Positions 14,215 through 21,686 of a DNA stretch of 43,112 bases are shown piece after piece. The notes beneath the pieces were generated by a model. That model worked only from the letters and a program-made list of their open reading frames with translations. It was not told the origin of the DNA and made no database searches. The stretch lies in NCBI GenBank assembly GCA_035574275.1, contig DATLYY010000079.1, positions 1 through 43,112 on the forward strand, given 5' to 3'. A program made the position numbers and the translations under genes. The DNA is from Verrucomicrobiia bacterium. Lineage in GTDB: Bacteria > Zixibacteria > MSB-5A5 > DSPP01. The number at the start of each line of letters is the position of its first letter. Position 1 is the stretch's first letter.

Positions 14215-16035
14215 ATGGGCCTGTCCAAAAAAATCTATCTCGGCCTGGCCGCCTGCGCGGCGCTCTTTTTGTATCAAATCCTCTCCTTCAACGTTCTGCA
14301 GGACGACGCCTTCATCTCCTTCCGTTACGTTCAAAATCTTTTGAACGGTCACGGCCTCGTTTTCAACGTGGGTGCGAGAGTGGAGGGGTACACCAACTTT
14401 TTCTGGATAATCCTTATGGCTCTGCTGTCCAAAATCGGCCTGCCGCTTGTCGAAACGGCAAGAGTGGGGGGCGCGCTTGCCGCCTTTGCCGTCATCGGGC
14501 TCTCCCTCCATACGGCGGAAAAGTATTATCCCAAGCGCGGTTCCGTCTGGATTCTGGCCGTCCCGCTTTTGCTTGCCGCCAACGGCTCCAATGCCTTCTG
14601 GGCCGCCGCCGGTCTGGAAACCGGCCTTTTTGCCCTGCTCGCCGCCCTCGCCGGAATTTTTTATTTGGCCAGCCCTGGCCTTTCGCTCTTGTTTGTAACG
14701 CTCGCCGCCCTCACCCGTCCCGAAGGGGCTCTTTTGGCTTTTCTATTCGGCGTTGCCGGAATTGCTTTACGGGAAAGAAGTGTCAAGCAAACCTTGGGCT
14801 GGTGGGCTCTTTTGGCCCTCGCTTTGATTCCCTACGCGGTCTTTAAATGGTTTTATTTCGGCTCCCTTTTCCCCAGCCCCTTTTTCGCCAAGACCGGTTT
14901 TTCCGTCGAGTACTGGAAAAGCGGCCTCGAGTACTTTTTCATATTTTTGCGCCGCTACGCCCTGTATGGCGCGGCCTTGCTATTGCCCGTTCTTTTCTGG
15001 AAAATCCTTCATCCTTTTTCCCGCTTCTCGTTTCTTGTATTCGCCGGCTACACGCTCTACATCATTTCCGTCGGCGGGGATGTGCTCTACGCCGGGCGCT
15101 TTTTCGTCCCGGCCCTTTTTTTCTTTTATTTCCCGCTGGCGGACGCGGTGTACCGCCTGTCTGAATTTCTTCCCCTCTCCAAAAAATTGTCCTTCGGGAT
15201 AATGACGCTGGTCCTTGCCGCCTGCACCTATTTTGTCCCGCTCGGCAACCTCCAAACCTCCGCGGCGGGGGAACGGGGCTTGATTGCCCGGATGAGCGGC
15301 TTTGGCCGCTTTTTTGCGCAGGATGAAAAAGCCAAAAGTTTCTCCCTCTCCTCCATCGGCGCCTTTTCCTACTACGTGGGGGAAAAACCGGTTTACGACA
15401 TGCTCGGGCTGACCGAGCCGGAGGTGGCCAGAAACCCGGAGGAAATCGAAGGGCTGGTCTCCACTTGGAAGGAAAAACGTTTCAACGCCAGCTACATCCT
15501 TTCCAAAAAACCGGACGTAATCTTCTTCCCCACCCGCTTCAAGCCGGCCTCTCCCGCCGAAAAGGCCCTGCTTCTCTACCCCGCCTTCCGCCAAAACTAC
15601 CGGCTGGAAATCTTCTTCGGCGGCGTTTTGCTTCCCTACTACTATCGCTTTCAGGACCGCCCGGTGCCAAACGCCCGTGATCAATTCCCGGCTTTCGTCG
15701 AGCTTTTCAACCAAAGCGTCGATGCACTGGAAGCCAGGCAATTCCCCGCCGCGCTGGACGGACTGAAGCGGATTTTGGCCCAGGGGCCGAACGATTTCCC
15801 CGTTCTTTATATGTTGACCGGCTACGCCCATCACGCCCTTGGACAGCCGGACTCGGCGGAAGCGTATTTGAAAAAGGCGCTGGAACTGGATGGCGGCGGC
15901 TCCTTTTCCCGTTTCTACTACCGCAACTTCCTTTACAACGAGGGGCGCTTTGCCGAAGCCCGCTTCCAGGATTCCCTACTTTTGGAGTCCCTCCCCGGCG
16001 CCTCCCTCTTTCTTTCCCCTATTTCCGGCCAGTAG
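14215..16035 (+). CDS. GT-C-type membrane glycosyltransferase with C-terminal TPR
   Basis: A 606-residue polytopic protein. The segment [37 protein letters not shown] carries the DD pair and the 'VEGYTNFLW' motif of GT-C enzymes of the arabinofuranosyltransferase/PMT-like type, which use polyprenyl-phosphate sugars at the outer face of the membrane. About ten hydrophobic segments follow up to residue 350. A soluble part comes next ([18 protein letters not shown]), and the last 100 residues form TPR-like helices ([34 protein letters not shown]...[12 protein letters not shown]). ATG 14215 is preferred over TTG 14191 because a promoter -10 lies 9 nt before it. Sugar and acceptor are unknown; decoration of surface polymers or proteins fits the neighbouring genes. 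Confidence 0.75.
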   Translation: MGLSKKIYLGLAACAALFLYQILSFNVLQDDAFISFRYVQNLLNGHGLVFNVGARVEGYTNFFWIILMALLSKIGLPLVETARVGGALAAFAVIGLSLHTAEKYYPKRGSVWILAVPLLLAANGSNAFWAAAGLETGLFALLAALAGIFYLASPGLSLLFVTLAALTRPEGALLAFLFGVAGIALRERSVKQTLGWWALLALALIPYAVFKWFYFGSLFPSPFFAKTGFSVEYWKSGLEYFFIFLRRYALYGAALLLPVLFWKILHPFSRFSFLVFAGYTLYIISVGGDVLYAGRFFVPALFFFYFPLADAVYRLSEFLPLSKKLSFGIMTLVLAACTYFVPLGNLQTSAAGERGLIARMSGFGRFFAQDEKAKSFSLSSIGAFSYYVGEKPVYDMLGLTEPEVARNPEEIEGLVSTWKEKRFNASYILSKKPDVIFFPTRFKPASPAEKALLLYPAFRQNYRLEIFFGGVLLPYYYRFQDRPVPNARDQFPAFVELFNQSVDALEARQFPAALDGLKRILAQGPNDFPVLYMLTGYAHHALGQPDSAEAYLKKALELDGGGSFSRFYYRNFLYNEGRFAEARFQDSLLLESLPGASLFLSPISGQ

Positions 16036-16081
16036 CGGCCGACCTTGGAAGCCCCGATTCCAAATCCGGCACGCCGTTTGA

Positions 16082-16110
16082 TTGCATATTTAACGACGAA
16101 ATGTTATTAT
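16082..16110 (+). promoter_or_regulatory. Promoter of the dockerin-like secreted protein
   Basis: -35 TTGCAT, 17-nt spacer, -10 TATTAT (5 of 6). The predicted start leaves a leader of about 23 nt with a GGGAG ribosome site before the ATG at 16140. A second -10-like TAGAAT lies just downstream (16115-16120). Confidence 0.4.
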
Positions 16111-16139
16111 TGGATAGAATTTATGAACAGGGAGCCCCG

Positions 16140-16508
16140 ATGACCAAAAAACCGCTTCTGCTTTGCGCCGTTTTTCTGCTTCTTTCCTCCGCCGTTTGGG
16201 CCGGGGAGGAAACCGCCTTTGAACCCAACCTCCCCCAAAACCCCACCTTGCAGAACCTCCTCCCCATGCAGCCGATGCTGGACTGCACCTCCAATTATAT
16301 GCGGGGGGATTTTAACATAAACGAGTTTTTAGACCTCGACGATGTCGTGGTGATGCTAAACTGCGTATTTGCCGATCCGCGCGGCCGGCTCTGTTTGCCC
16401 TGTATCGTCGATATGAACTGCGATAATTTTCCCACCCCGGTGGATGTGATCCTGCTTTTGCGGTTCGTTTGGGAACCCCCGATTTTCGAAATCAAATGCC
16501 CCGATTGA
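16140..16508 (+). CDS. Secreted protein with dockerin-like calcium-binding repeats
   Basis: The 122-residue protein has a signal peptide (MTKKPLLLCAVFLLLSSAVWA, cleavage probably after AVWA). After a linker it carries two dockerin-like repeats: RGDFNINEFLDLDDVVVMLNCVF (about residues 56-78) and VDMNCDNFPTPVDVILLLRFVW (about 90-113). Each has the Asx-rich calcium loop followed by a helix with V-x-V-V/I-LLL. Two cysteines bracket each unit. In cellulosomes dockerins bind cohesins. In FCB bacteria such modules are common at the C-termini of secreted proteins, where their partner is unknown. The dockerin-like part makes up most of this protein, which is unusual. Confidence 0.7.
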   Translation: MTKKPLLLCAVFLLLSSAVWAGEETAFEPNLPQNPTLQNLLPMQPMLDCTSNYMRGDFNINEFLDLDDVVVMLNCVFADPRGRLCLPCIVDMNCDNFPTPVDVILLLRFVWEPPIFEIKCPD

Positions 16509-16608
16509 CGGCCCAAAATTCGTTTCCAAAAACCGCTTGACGAAGGCCCCCCTTTTGTGCATTTTTTGAGTTTAGGCGTTGAATCGGAAGTAGGTTAGAA
16601 AGGAAAAT

Positions 16609-17805
16609 ATGCGGCAGGTTTTTCGACTTTTGGCCATCGCAGCGGCCGGCTTTTTATTCGTGCAGTGCGGCAAGGACGGGAAAATCACAAACGGTGACGG
16701 CCCGGATTTGTACGGCCGTTCCGTAAAGCTGGAACCGGTCGATCTGCCCGAGCCCCCCGCCGGGATGGTGTATCAGGCCTGGCTTTTCCGTCTGGAAAAA
16801 TCGGGCGCCACCTATTCCGCCAAGTATTATCCCTACCGCAAAATGGGGTGGGTTGGCTATCCCTACCGCTTCACCGACCCGACCACGGGGGCGGATATCG
16901 GCTACGTTTTCAAGGCCAGTCCGGACGACAGCAATCTTTTCACCCAAAATCTCACCACCTGGGTCCGTGCGGACACCATCGCCATGATTGTGGAGCAGGC
17001 CCTGCGGGGCCAAAGCGTGACGTTGACCGGGCAGATGGAAAACCTGAACCGGATGGCCGGCTTTCTTTTCTCCTTGGAGCCGGCGGGCGAAACCGGCCCG
17101 GACACCGCCACCCCCGCCCGTCCCTTTCTGGCCGCCTACAGCAACGATTCCGGCAAATTTGAAATGATTTACCCCTACAACTACCGCCATCCGGACTTTT
17201 TCGCGCAGTATTTTTTGGCCTCCCCCACGGATACGCTCTATCCCATAAGAACCGCCTGCAACTGCACGGATTCAAACCAGATTCGCAACGAAGCGCGCGG
17301 CATCTGGTTCGGCCTTTTGGATACCACCAAGTTCGACCGGAGCCGCCGGGAAATCGCCCAGCCGGACACGGTTCTGCGCAAGCTTGGCCGGGAGCTTATG
17401 CCCGGCTGGCAGTTCGAAAGCTGGGCCGAAAAAGGGGGACAGTTGGTAAGTTTGGGACAGTTTACCAAGGGGGACAGTTCCGATTTGGCCAATCCCTATG
17501 CTTTTATTGATGATTCCGTCTTCCTGGTACCCGGCGAAGATTTTCTAAACGGCGGCACACCATCCAATTTTTTACAAAACATCTTGGGAGCGCGGATAAT
17601 GATTACGCTCGAACCGCTTCCCGACCCCGACCCCGCCCAGTTCCCGGTGATTCTGTTTCAGGATACCGTACCGTCAACCTTTACCCTTCCAGACCCGGTG
17701 ACGGGGGAGCAGTTGGGAATCCTGCATCTCAACCGGGAGATGCTGAACCGCGCCCGCTTCTTTCCTAAAATAAAGATTACCGTGATACCGGAACCCCGGC
17801 CGTAA
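16609..17805 (+). CDS. Large lipoprotein of unknown function
   Basis: The 398-residue protein has a lipoprotein signal (FRLLAIAAAGFLFVQCG, lipobox FVQC) and no other membrane segment, so it is anchored in a membrane. A GGAAAAT ribosome site precedes the ATG. The mature part is rich in Tyr, Pro and Asp, with two similar stretches, PPAGMVYQAWLFRLEKSG and MPGWQFESWAEKGGQLVSLG, each followed by a 'kyypyrk' or 'nPYAF' segment. That pattern (W-F-x-x-W) resembles anti-sigma or beta-sandwich lipoproteins, but I recognise no family. Residues about 276-292 are encoded by an 18-bp-periodic repeat (separate entry). The gene ends just before a bidirectional terminator. It lies between two dockerin-bearing genes, which suggests a cell-surface role. 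Confidence 0.7.
   Translation: MRQVFRLLAIAAAGFLFVQCGKDGKITNGDGPDLYGRSVKLEPVDLPEPPAGMVYQAWLFRLEKSGATYSAKYYPYRKMGWVGYPYRFTDPTTGADIGYVFKASPDDSNLFTQNLTTWVRADTIAMIVEQALRGQSVTLTGQMENLNRMAGFLFSLEPAGETGPDTATPARPFLAAYSNDSGKFEMIYPYNYRHPDFFAQYFLASPTDTLYPIRTACNCTDSNQIRNEARGIWFGLLDTTKFDRSRREIAQPDTVLRKLGRELMPGWQFESWAEKGGQLVSLGQFTKGDSSDLANPYAFIDDSVFLVPGEDFLNGGTPSNFLQNILGARIMITLEPLPDPDPAQFPVILFQDTVPSTFTLPDPVTGEQLGILHLNREMLNRARFFPKIKITVIPEPRP
17436..17479 (+). repeat. Three GGGACAGTT units with a TTGGTAA/TTACCAA dyad, inside the lipoprotein gene
   Basis: GGGACAGTT occurs at 17436, 17454 and 17471, about every 18 bp. TTGGTAA (17443-17449) and TTACCAA (17462-17468) form an inverted repeat around the middle unit. 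The spacing keeps the reading frame (protein GGQLVSLGQFTKGDSS). The pattern resembles REP-type elements linked to RAYT transposases in other genomes, but none is in this window. Confidence 0.6.
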
Positions 17806-17822
17806 AATTTCAAGACCAAAAC

Positions 17823-17859
17823 AAAAAGCCCCTCTTCCGGAAGGAAGAGGGGCTTTTTT
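17823..17859. terminator. Bidirectional intrinsic terminator
   Basis: AAAAAGCCCCTCTTCC and GGAAGAGGGGCTTTTT form a strong stem with a short loop, with A-runs and T-runs on both sides. It sits between convergent genes (the lipoprotein gene ends at 17805, the FG-GAP gene at 17873) and should stop transcription from both directions. Confidence 0.92.
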
Positions 17860-17872
17860 ATCTCCTAATTCA

Positions 17873-20470
17873 TCAGCAGGGGAAAGCCGAGGAGATGAAC
17901 ACCTTTTGCAAAAGCAGAATAATATCCACGGGCGAAAGGTCCCCGTCGCAGTTCACGTCCGAAAGAGCCGTGGTGCAAACCCCCGTCCCCATAAAGATGC
18001 AGTTGCACTGCTGGGCGATGTCCACCAGATTATAAACCCTGTCCCCGTTCAAATCTCCCCGAAGAGCCACCCCGGGAACAAATTCCTGGTTCAGAAGCAC
18101 GGTAAAGGCCCCCTGCCCTGGAACGCTGACGCTGCGCTGATTGGTTATCGCCAAATCCAAATCCCCGTCCCCGTTAAAGTCCCCCACCGCCGCAAAACGC
18201 GGGTCTATCCCCGCGCCGAACCCTTGGGCGGCGGCAAAAGCGCCCGTGCCGTCGTTGGCAAAAAAGGAGATGGCGCTCCGGGCCTTATCCACGGTCACCA
18301 AGTCCACATCCCCGTCCAAGTCGAAATCGGCCGCCACGATGTGATTGGGGCCGGCGCCGGGAAGAAGCCGCTGGTGAAAGGCAAACGTGCCGGTTCCGCT
18401 GTTTCTGAATACCACCACCGCCGTGTCCTCCCGGGTGGCTGTGCCCGCCACGGCCACGGCCAAATCCCGGTCTCCATCCCCGTCCAAATCGGCGGCCACG
18501 AGCGAAGTGGGGGCGCTCCCCACCTGCAGGGCCGTCCGCACGGGAAATGCCCCGGCGCCGTCATTGAAAAGCAAACTCACCGAATCCAAAAAGTCATCGG
18601 TCCCCTGGTCGGCGGTTGCCAAGTCGATATCTCCGTCCCCATCCAAATCGGCGGGATAAACATATACCGGGCGCAATCCGACCGTAACATTCACCGGTGC
18701 CGCAAAGGTTGCATTTCCATTATTCTTAAGAATTGAAATAAAATTTGTCCCTTGGTTGGCCGTTATTAAATCGATGTCAGCATCCCCGTCCAGATTGGCC
18801 GCCGCAATCCAAAAGGGGGCAGTTCCGCCTCCAAGCAAATAGACTGTATCCACGGCAAAGCTGCCGGCGCCATTGTTTTTGTAAACAGCGACGTTGTTGC
18901 TGCCCATATTGGCCGTGGCAAAGTCCAAATCCAAATCTCCGTCCAAATCAGCCAGCACGATGCCGCGCGGTCCCGACCAGTTTTTCGAACCTCCCGGCGG
19001 AAAATACCAGTCCGAGCATGGCGGACAGGTGGGACTTGGAAAAGACCCAGACCCGCTGTTTCTATGAATGGTTATGTCGTGTATCCCCTGATTGGCGATG
19101 GCCAAATCAATATCCCCATCCCCATCCACATCCCCCCGGGCAATGCCGAAGGGAAGATTGCCCAGAACGTTAAGGTCCCCCGCCAAATACTCATTCCCCG
19201 CTTCAAAAGTGCCATCTCCTTTGTTCTTCAACACGGCAAACGAATTTCCGGGGTTGCTGGGGGGGGTGCCCAAACTCACCGCCGCCACGTCAAAATCCCC
19301 GTCTCCGTCGTAATCCCCGCCGCTCACCACCGAGGGGGGATTGTTGGGGGTTAAAAAGTCCACCTTGGGCGCAAAGGTGCCGTTGCCGTTGTTTTTCAGG
19401 ACTGATATGGTTCCGCCGAGATAGTTGGCTGAAATTAGGTCTTTATCCCCATCTCCGTCCACGTCTTCTGCGGCAATCGATTGACATCCGAACCCTACCG
19501 TGTAGCGTGCAGGTTTGCTCAAGGCCGGAAGCGTATCAAACGTGCCGTTCTGCCGGTTTAGAAAAATCAAGACGACCGAACTCGCCGGTTGGATGGTGGC
19601 GGCATTGCAAGCCAGAGCCAAATCCAAAAACCCGTCGTTGTTGAAGTCCTCGGCCAAAATCTTGAACGGGTTCAGAGCTGTGTCCAAAGGATGGCCGGTA
19701 CCCGAAGGACGGGCCACTTTGTACAAAACCCGGGCGCTGTCGTCAATTATCCCGTTCCCCTGGTTCTCAAACAAAACGAATCCGGCAAAACCGATATAGG
19801 GATCGGGAGGGGAAGGGCGGATAAACCCCACCGAAACGGCAAAATCGTTGTCCCCGTCGTTGTCCATGTCGAAAAGCTCGATGGAACGGGGCTCGGTCCC
19901 CACCACCTTGATGCTTTCCGCCGGATAAGCCGCCGAGCCGCGGTTTTTATAAATCGAAACGGTTCCCGAAGACCGATTGACGGCAAGAAGTTCCGGAAAG
20001 CCGTCTCCATCCAGAAACCCGGCCGTAACGTCGAATGTTTCACGCCCCGCCCGGCACTCGATGGGAAGTTCAAAACCGGTTCCTCCTCCCTTGTTGCGGA
20101 AGAAATTCACCCTCCCCGTGGCATCGTGGGCAGTCAGAATCTCCAAATCCCCGTCCCCATCCAAGTCAAACACGTCAATGGCGCGCACGGGGCCGGACCT
20201 TTGTGCGGGATAAAGCGTATGGCGGAGTGTAAAGAAACCCTGCCCGTCGTTTTCCATCGCGAGCACCGTCGGCTGTCCCGCCCGCCCCATTAAGTGCCCG
20301 ATGACCAAATCCAAATCGCCGTCATTATCCATATCCCCCGATTGGACGGAAGTGGGGGCTTTGTCGATGCTGTAGGTTATCCAGCTGTCAAAAAGCTGCT
20401 GGGCGTTTGCGACTGCGGAAGCGAATAGAACGGCCAAAAATCCAAAAAAAATCGGTCTTGCGAACTTCAT
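17873..20470 (-). CDS. Secreted FG-GAP/VCBS repeat protein with C-terminal dockerin-like module
   Basis: The 865-residue protein has a signal peptide (MKFARPIFFGFLAVLFASAVANA) and 14 calcium-binding repeats of the FG-GAP/VCBS type with the core D-x-D-x-DGD-x-DL (e.g. DLDGDGDIDLATAD, DFNGDGDLDLAITN). These probably fold into beta-propeller blades. The C-terminus holds dockerin-like repeats (RVYNLVDIAQQCNCIFM and DVNCDGDLSPVDIILLLQKVF). Such proteins are exported and often bind matrix or surface partners. Start: ATG 20470 has AAAAAGGAG 9 nt upstream and begins the signal peptide exactly; an in-frame ATG at 20506 would only add MDFLNRKKEQSP. It has its own TTGACA promoter. The closest neighbour on its strand is the sprA operon. 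Anchoring or secretion route is inferred, not shown. Confidence 0.85.
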   Translation of the reverse strand: MKFARPIFFGFLAVLFASAVANAQQLFDSWITYSIDKAPTSVQSGDMDNDGDLDLVIGHLMGRAGQPTVLAMENDGQGFFTLRHTLYPAQRSGPVRAIDVFDLDGDGDLEILTAHDATGRVNFFRNKGGGTGFELPIECRAGRETFDVTAGFLDGDGFPELLAVNRSSGTVSIYKNRGSAAYPAESIKVVGTEPRSIELFDMDNDGDNDFAVSVGFIRPSPPDPYIGFAGFVLFENQGNGIIDDSARVLYKVARPSGTGHPLDTALNPFKILAEDFNNDGFLDLALACNAATIQPASSVVLIFLNRQNGTFDTLPALSKPARYTVGFGCQSIAAEDVDGDGDKDLISANYLGGTISVLKNNGNGTFAPKVDFLTPNNPPSVVSGGDYDGDGDFDVAAVSLGTPPSNPGNSFAVLKNKGDGTFEAGNEYLAGDLNVLGNLPFGIARGDVDGDGDIDLAIANQGIHDITIHRNSGSGSFPSPTCPPCSDWYFPPGGSKNWSGPRGIVLADLDGDLDLDFATANMGSNNVAVYKNNGAGSFAVDTVYLLGGGTAPFWIAAANLDGDADIDLITANQGTNFISILKNNGNATFAAPVNVTVGLRPVYVYPADLDGDGDIDLATADQGTDDFLDSVSLLFNDGAGAFPVRTALQVGSAPTSLVAADLDGDGDRDLAVAVAGTATREDTAVVVFRNSGTGTFAFHQRLLPGAGPNHIVAADFDLDGDVDLVTVDKARSAISFFANDGTGAFAAAQGFGAGIDPRFAAVGDFNGDGDLDLAITNQRSVSVPGQGAFTVLLNQEFVPGVALRGDLNGDRVYNLVDIAQQCNCIFMGTGVCTTALSDVNCDGDLSPVDIILLLQKVFISSAFPC

Positions 20471-20527
20471 TGGGGACTGCTCCTTTTTCCGGTTAAGAAA
20501 ATCCATTTTTTCGTTCCAAAACCTCCA

Positions 20528-20556
20528 ATAAAACAAGCTTTCGCCCCCCCTGTCAA
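20528..20556 (-). promoter_or_regulatory. Promoter of the FG-GAP/dockerin gene
   Basis: On the minus strand, a perfect -35 TTGACA, 17-nt spacer and -10 TTTTAT (4 of 6). The leader to ATG 20470 is about 50 nt and has a GGAGG near its 5' end and AAGGAG before the start. Confidence 0.65.
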
Positions 20557-20743
20557 GCGTTAAAATCCGCCCGCCGACCCGCTTTCCAGTCCTTTGAATG
20601 CATTTTCCCGCTTTTAGTGAAACAAAAACCGTGCCGAATGGCTTTTCTCCGGCCTTGGGCCCAACCCCCCGCTCCCCAACGCCTTTCCCTTTGCGCTTGA
20701 AAACACCCCCTCCCCACCGGCGGATTTCCGCTGTTTTTCCTCC

Positions 20744-20764
20744 CAAAACGGCGGATTTTCCGCC
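20744..20764 (-). terminator. Short intrinsic terminator after the M28 gene
   Basis: GGCGGAAAATCCGCC followed by GTTTTGGG on the minus strand, 9 bp after the stop of the M28 gene. The stem is short but GC-rich; a similar hairpin (20720-20731) follows it with a T-run on the plus strand. Confidence 0.45.
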
Positions 20765-20772
20765 CGGCGTCC

Positions 20773-21669
20773 CTATTCCTCCGGCTCGTAAAGAAGCGAA
20801 ATTACAAGCCGCCCCACCTGCTCCAGACTTTTCGGACTGCAAACCTCCGGCCGGTCGGCCAGCGTGTGCCAGTGCGGAAAATCGAAATCAATCAAGTCGA
20901 TGACAGGCAGCCCGATTTCCAAAAGCGGCAGATGATCGTCCATCACCGCGTGGCGCACCTGCGGCACGAACGCGGAAAGCCCCAGCTTCTGCGCGCGGGC
21001 AAAAACTTTTTGCACCACGGCTCCGGCAAAAAATGTGGAATACTCCTCCTGGTAAATGGTCAATCCGGAATCCCCCACCATATCCAGAAGAATGCCGAAT
21101 TCGCAGTAGTATCCGCCGGCGTTTTTGGCGAAATGCCTGGAGCCCAGAAGATACTGTTCGGTCACTCCTTCCGGCCCGTAATCCTCTCCATCGAAAAAAA
21201 CCAAATCCACCCCGATTCCGGGATCGCTTTTCGCCAGAAGTTCGGCGACTTGAAGCAAAACGGCAACACCGGAGCCGCCGTCGTTGGCCCCCAAAATGGG
21301 CCGGCGGTGCAGGGAGGAATCCGCCTCCCGGTCGGCGTACGGGCGGCTGTCCCAGTGCGTGCAGAGTAAAATCCGCTTCTTCCGCTCCGGCTGGAAGGCG
21401 GCGATGAAGTTGACCAGCTTCAGCGTGTCGTTCTTCAAACTGTCGTAGTAGATAAAGTTCTGCCGGGTGACCCGCAGGGGAAGTTTTTCCAGGCGCGAGG
21501 CGATGAATTCCGCCGCTTTACGGTGTCCATCGGAGCCGGGGTTGCGCGGTCCCGCCTCGCAGAAGTCGAGCAGAATCTGATACGCCTCCGTCCCGGAAAA
21601 AACGGGCACCCCCCCCGGCCCGCAGGCGGGAGCGGTGAAAAGAAAAAAGAAAAGGGCGGCCCGGCGCAC
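20773..21669 (-). CDS. M28-type lipoprotein, probable glutaminyl-peptide cyclotransferase
   Basis: The 298-residue protein has a lipoprotein signal (FFFLFTAPACG, Cys about residue 16). The fold is the M28 / glutaminyl cyclase type: CTHWDSRPYADRE (about 101-113), the zinc-ligand motif GANDGGSG, FFDGEDYG (Glu ligand and catalytic acid), LLDMVGD, DDHLPLL and HWHTLAD with the last His ligand. The HWDSRPYADRE, DDHLP and WHT-x-AD combination is that of glutaminyl cyclases, which turn N-terminal Gln into pyroglutamate, rather than plain aminopeptidases. The GTG start (21669) lies 17 nt after the sprA stop, so the two form an operon. In Porphyromonas gingivalis such an enzyme modifies type IX secretion substrates, and a similar link is inferred here. 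A plain aminopeptidase remains possible. Confidence 0.75.
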   Translation of the reverse strand: MRRAALFFFLFTAPACGPGGVPVFSGTEAYQILLDFCEAGPRNPGSDGHRKAAEFIASRLEKLPLRVTRQNFIYYDSLKNDTLKLVNFIAAFQPERKKRILLCTHWDSRPYADREADSSLHRRPILGANDGGSGVAVLLQVAELLAKSDPGIGVDLVFFDGEDYGPEGVTEQYLLGSRHFAKNAGGYYCEFGILLDMVGDSGLTIYQEEYSTFFAGAVVQKVFARAQKLGLSAFVPQVRHAVMDDHLPLLEIGLPVIDLIDFDFPHWHTLADRPEVCSPKSLEQVGRLVISLLYEPEE

Positions 21670-21686
21670 CGCCCCAAGATGCGGAA

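Larger units (their letters stand above)
20471..20772. other. Intergenic stretch between FG-GAP gene and M28 gene
   Basis: This stretch of about 300 bp has no gene I can support. It contains the FG-GAP gene promoter (20528-20556) with a short leader carrying GGAGG, a C-rich region, and two small similar hairpins (GCGGATTTCCGC at 20720-20731 and GGCGGATTTTCCGCC at 20750-20764). Confidence 0.6.

Noticed and set aside
14116-14511. Extended start of the BaiN-type flavoprotein gene (to 14511)
   Set aside because: The added N-terminus overlaps the divergent glycosyltransferase gene and precedes the typical MRLAIIGGGAAG start, which has a GAAGG ribosome site.
16537-16565. Promoter before the lipoprotein gene (TTGACG at 16537)
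   Set aside because: No acceptable -10 hexamer at 16-18 nt spacing.
17873-20470. Repetitive DNA (CCCCGTCCAAATC-like units) as a CRISPR or satellite array
   Set aside because: The periodicity comes from the repeated DGDGDxDL protein motif; spacing is irregular and there are no spacers.
20471-20842. Extended start of the FG-GAP protein (to 20842)
   Set aside because: It would overlap the M28 gene's 3' end and bury the signal peptide; the promoter and Shine-Dalgarno support 20470.
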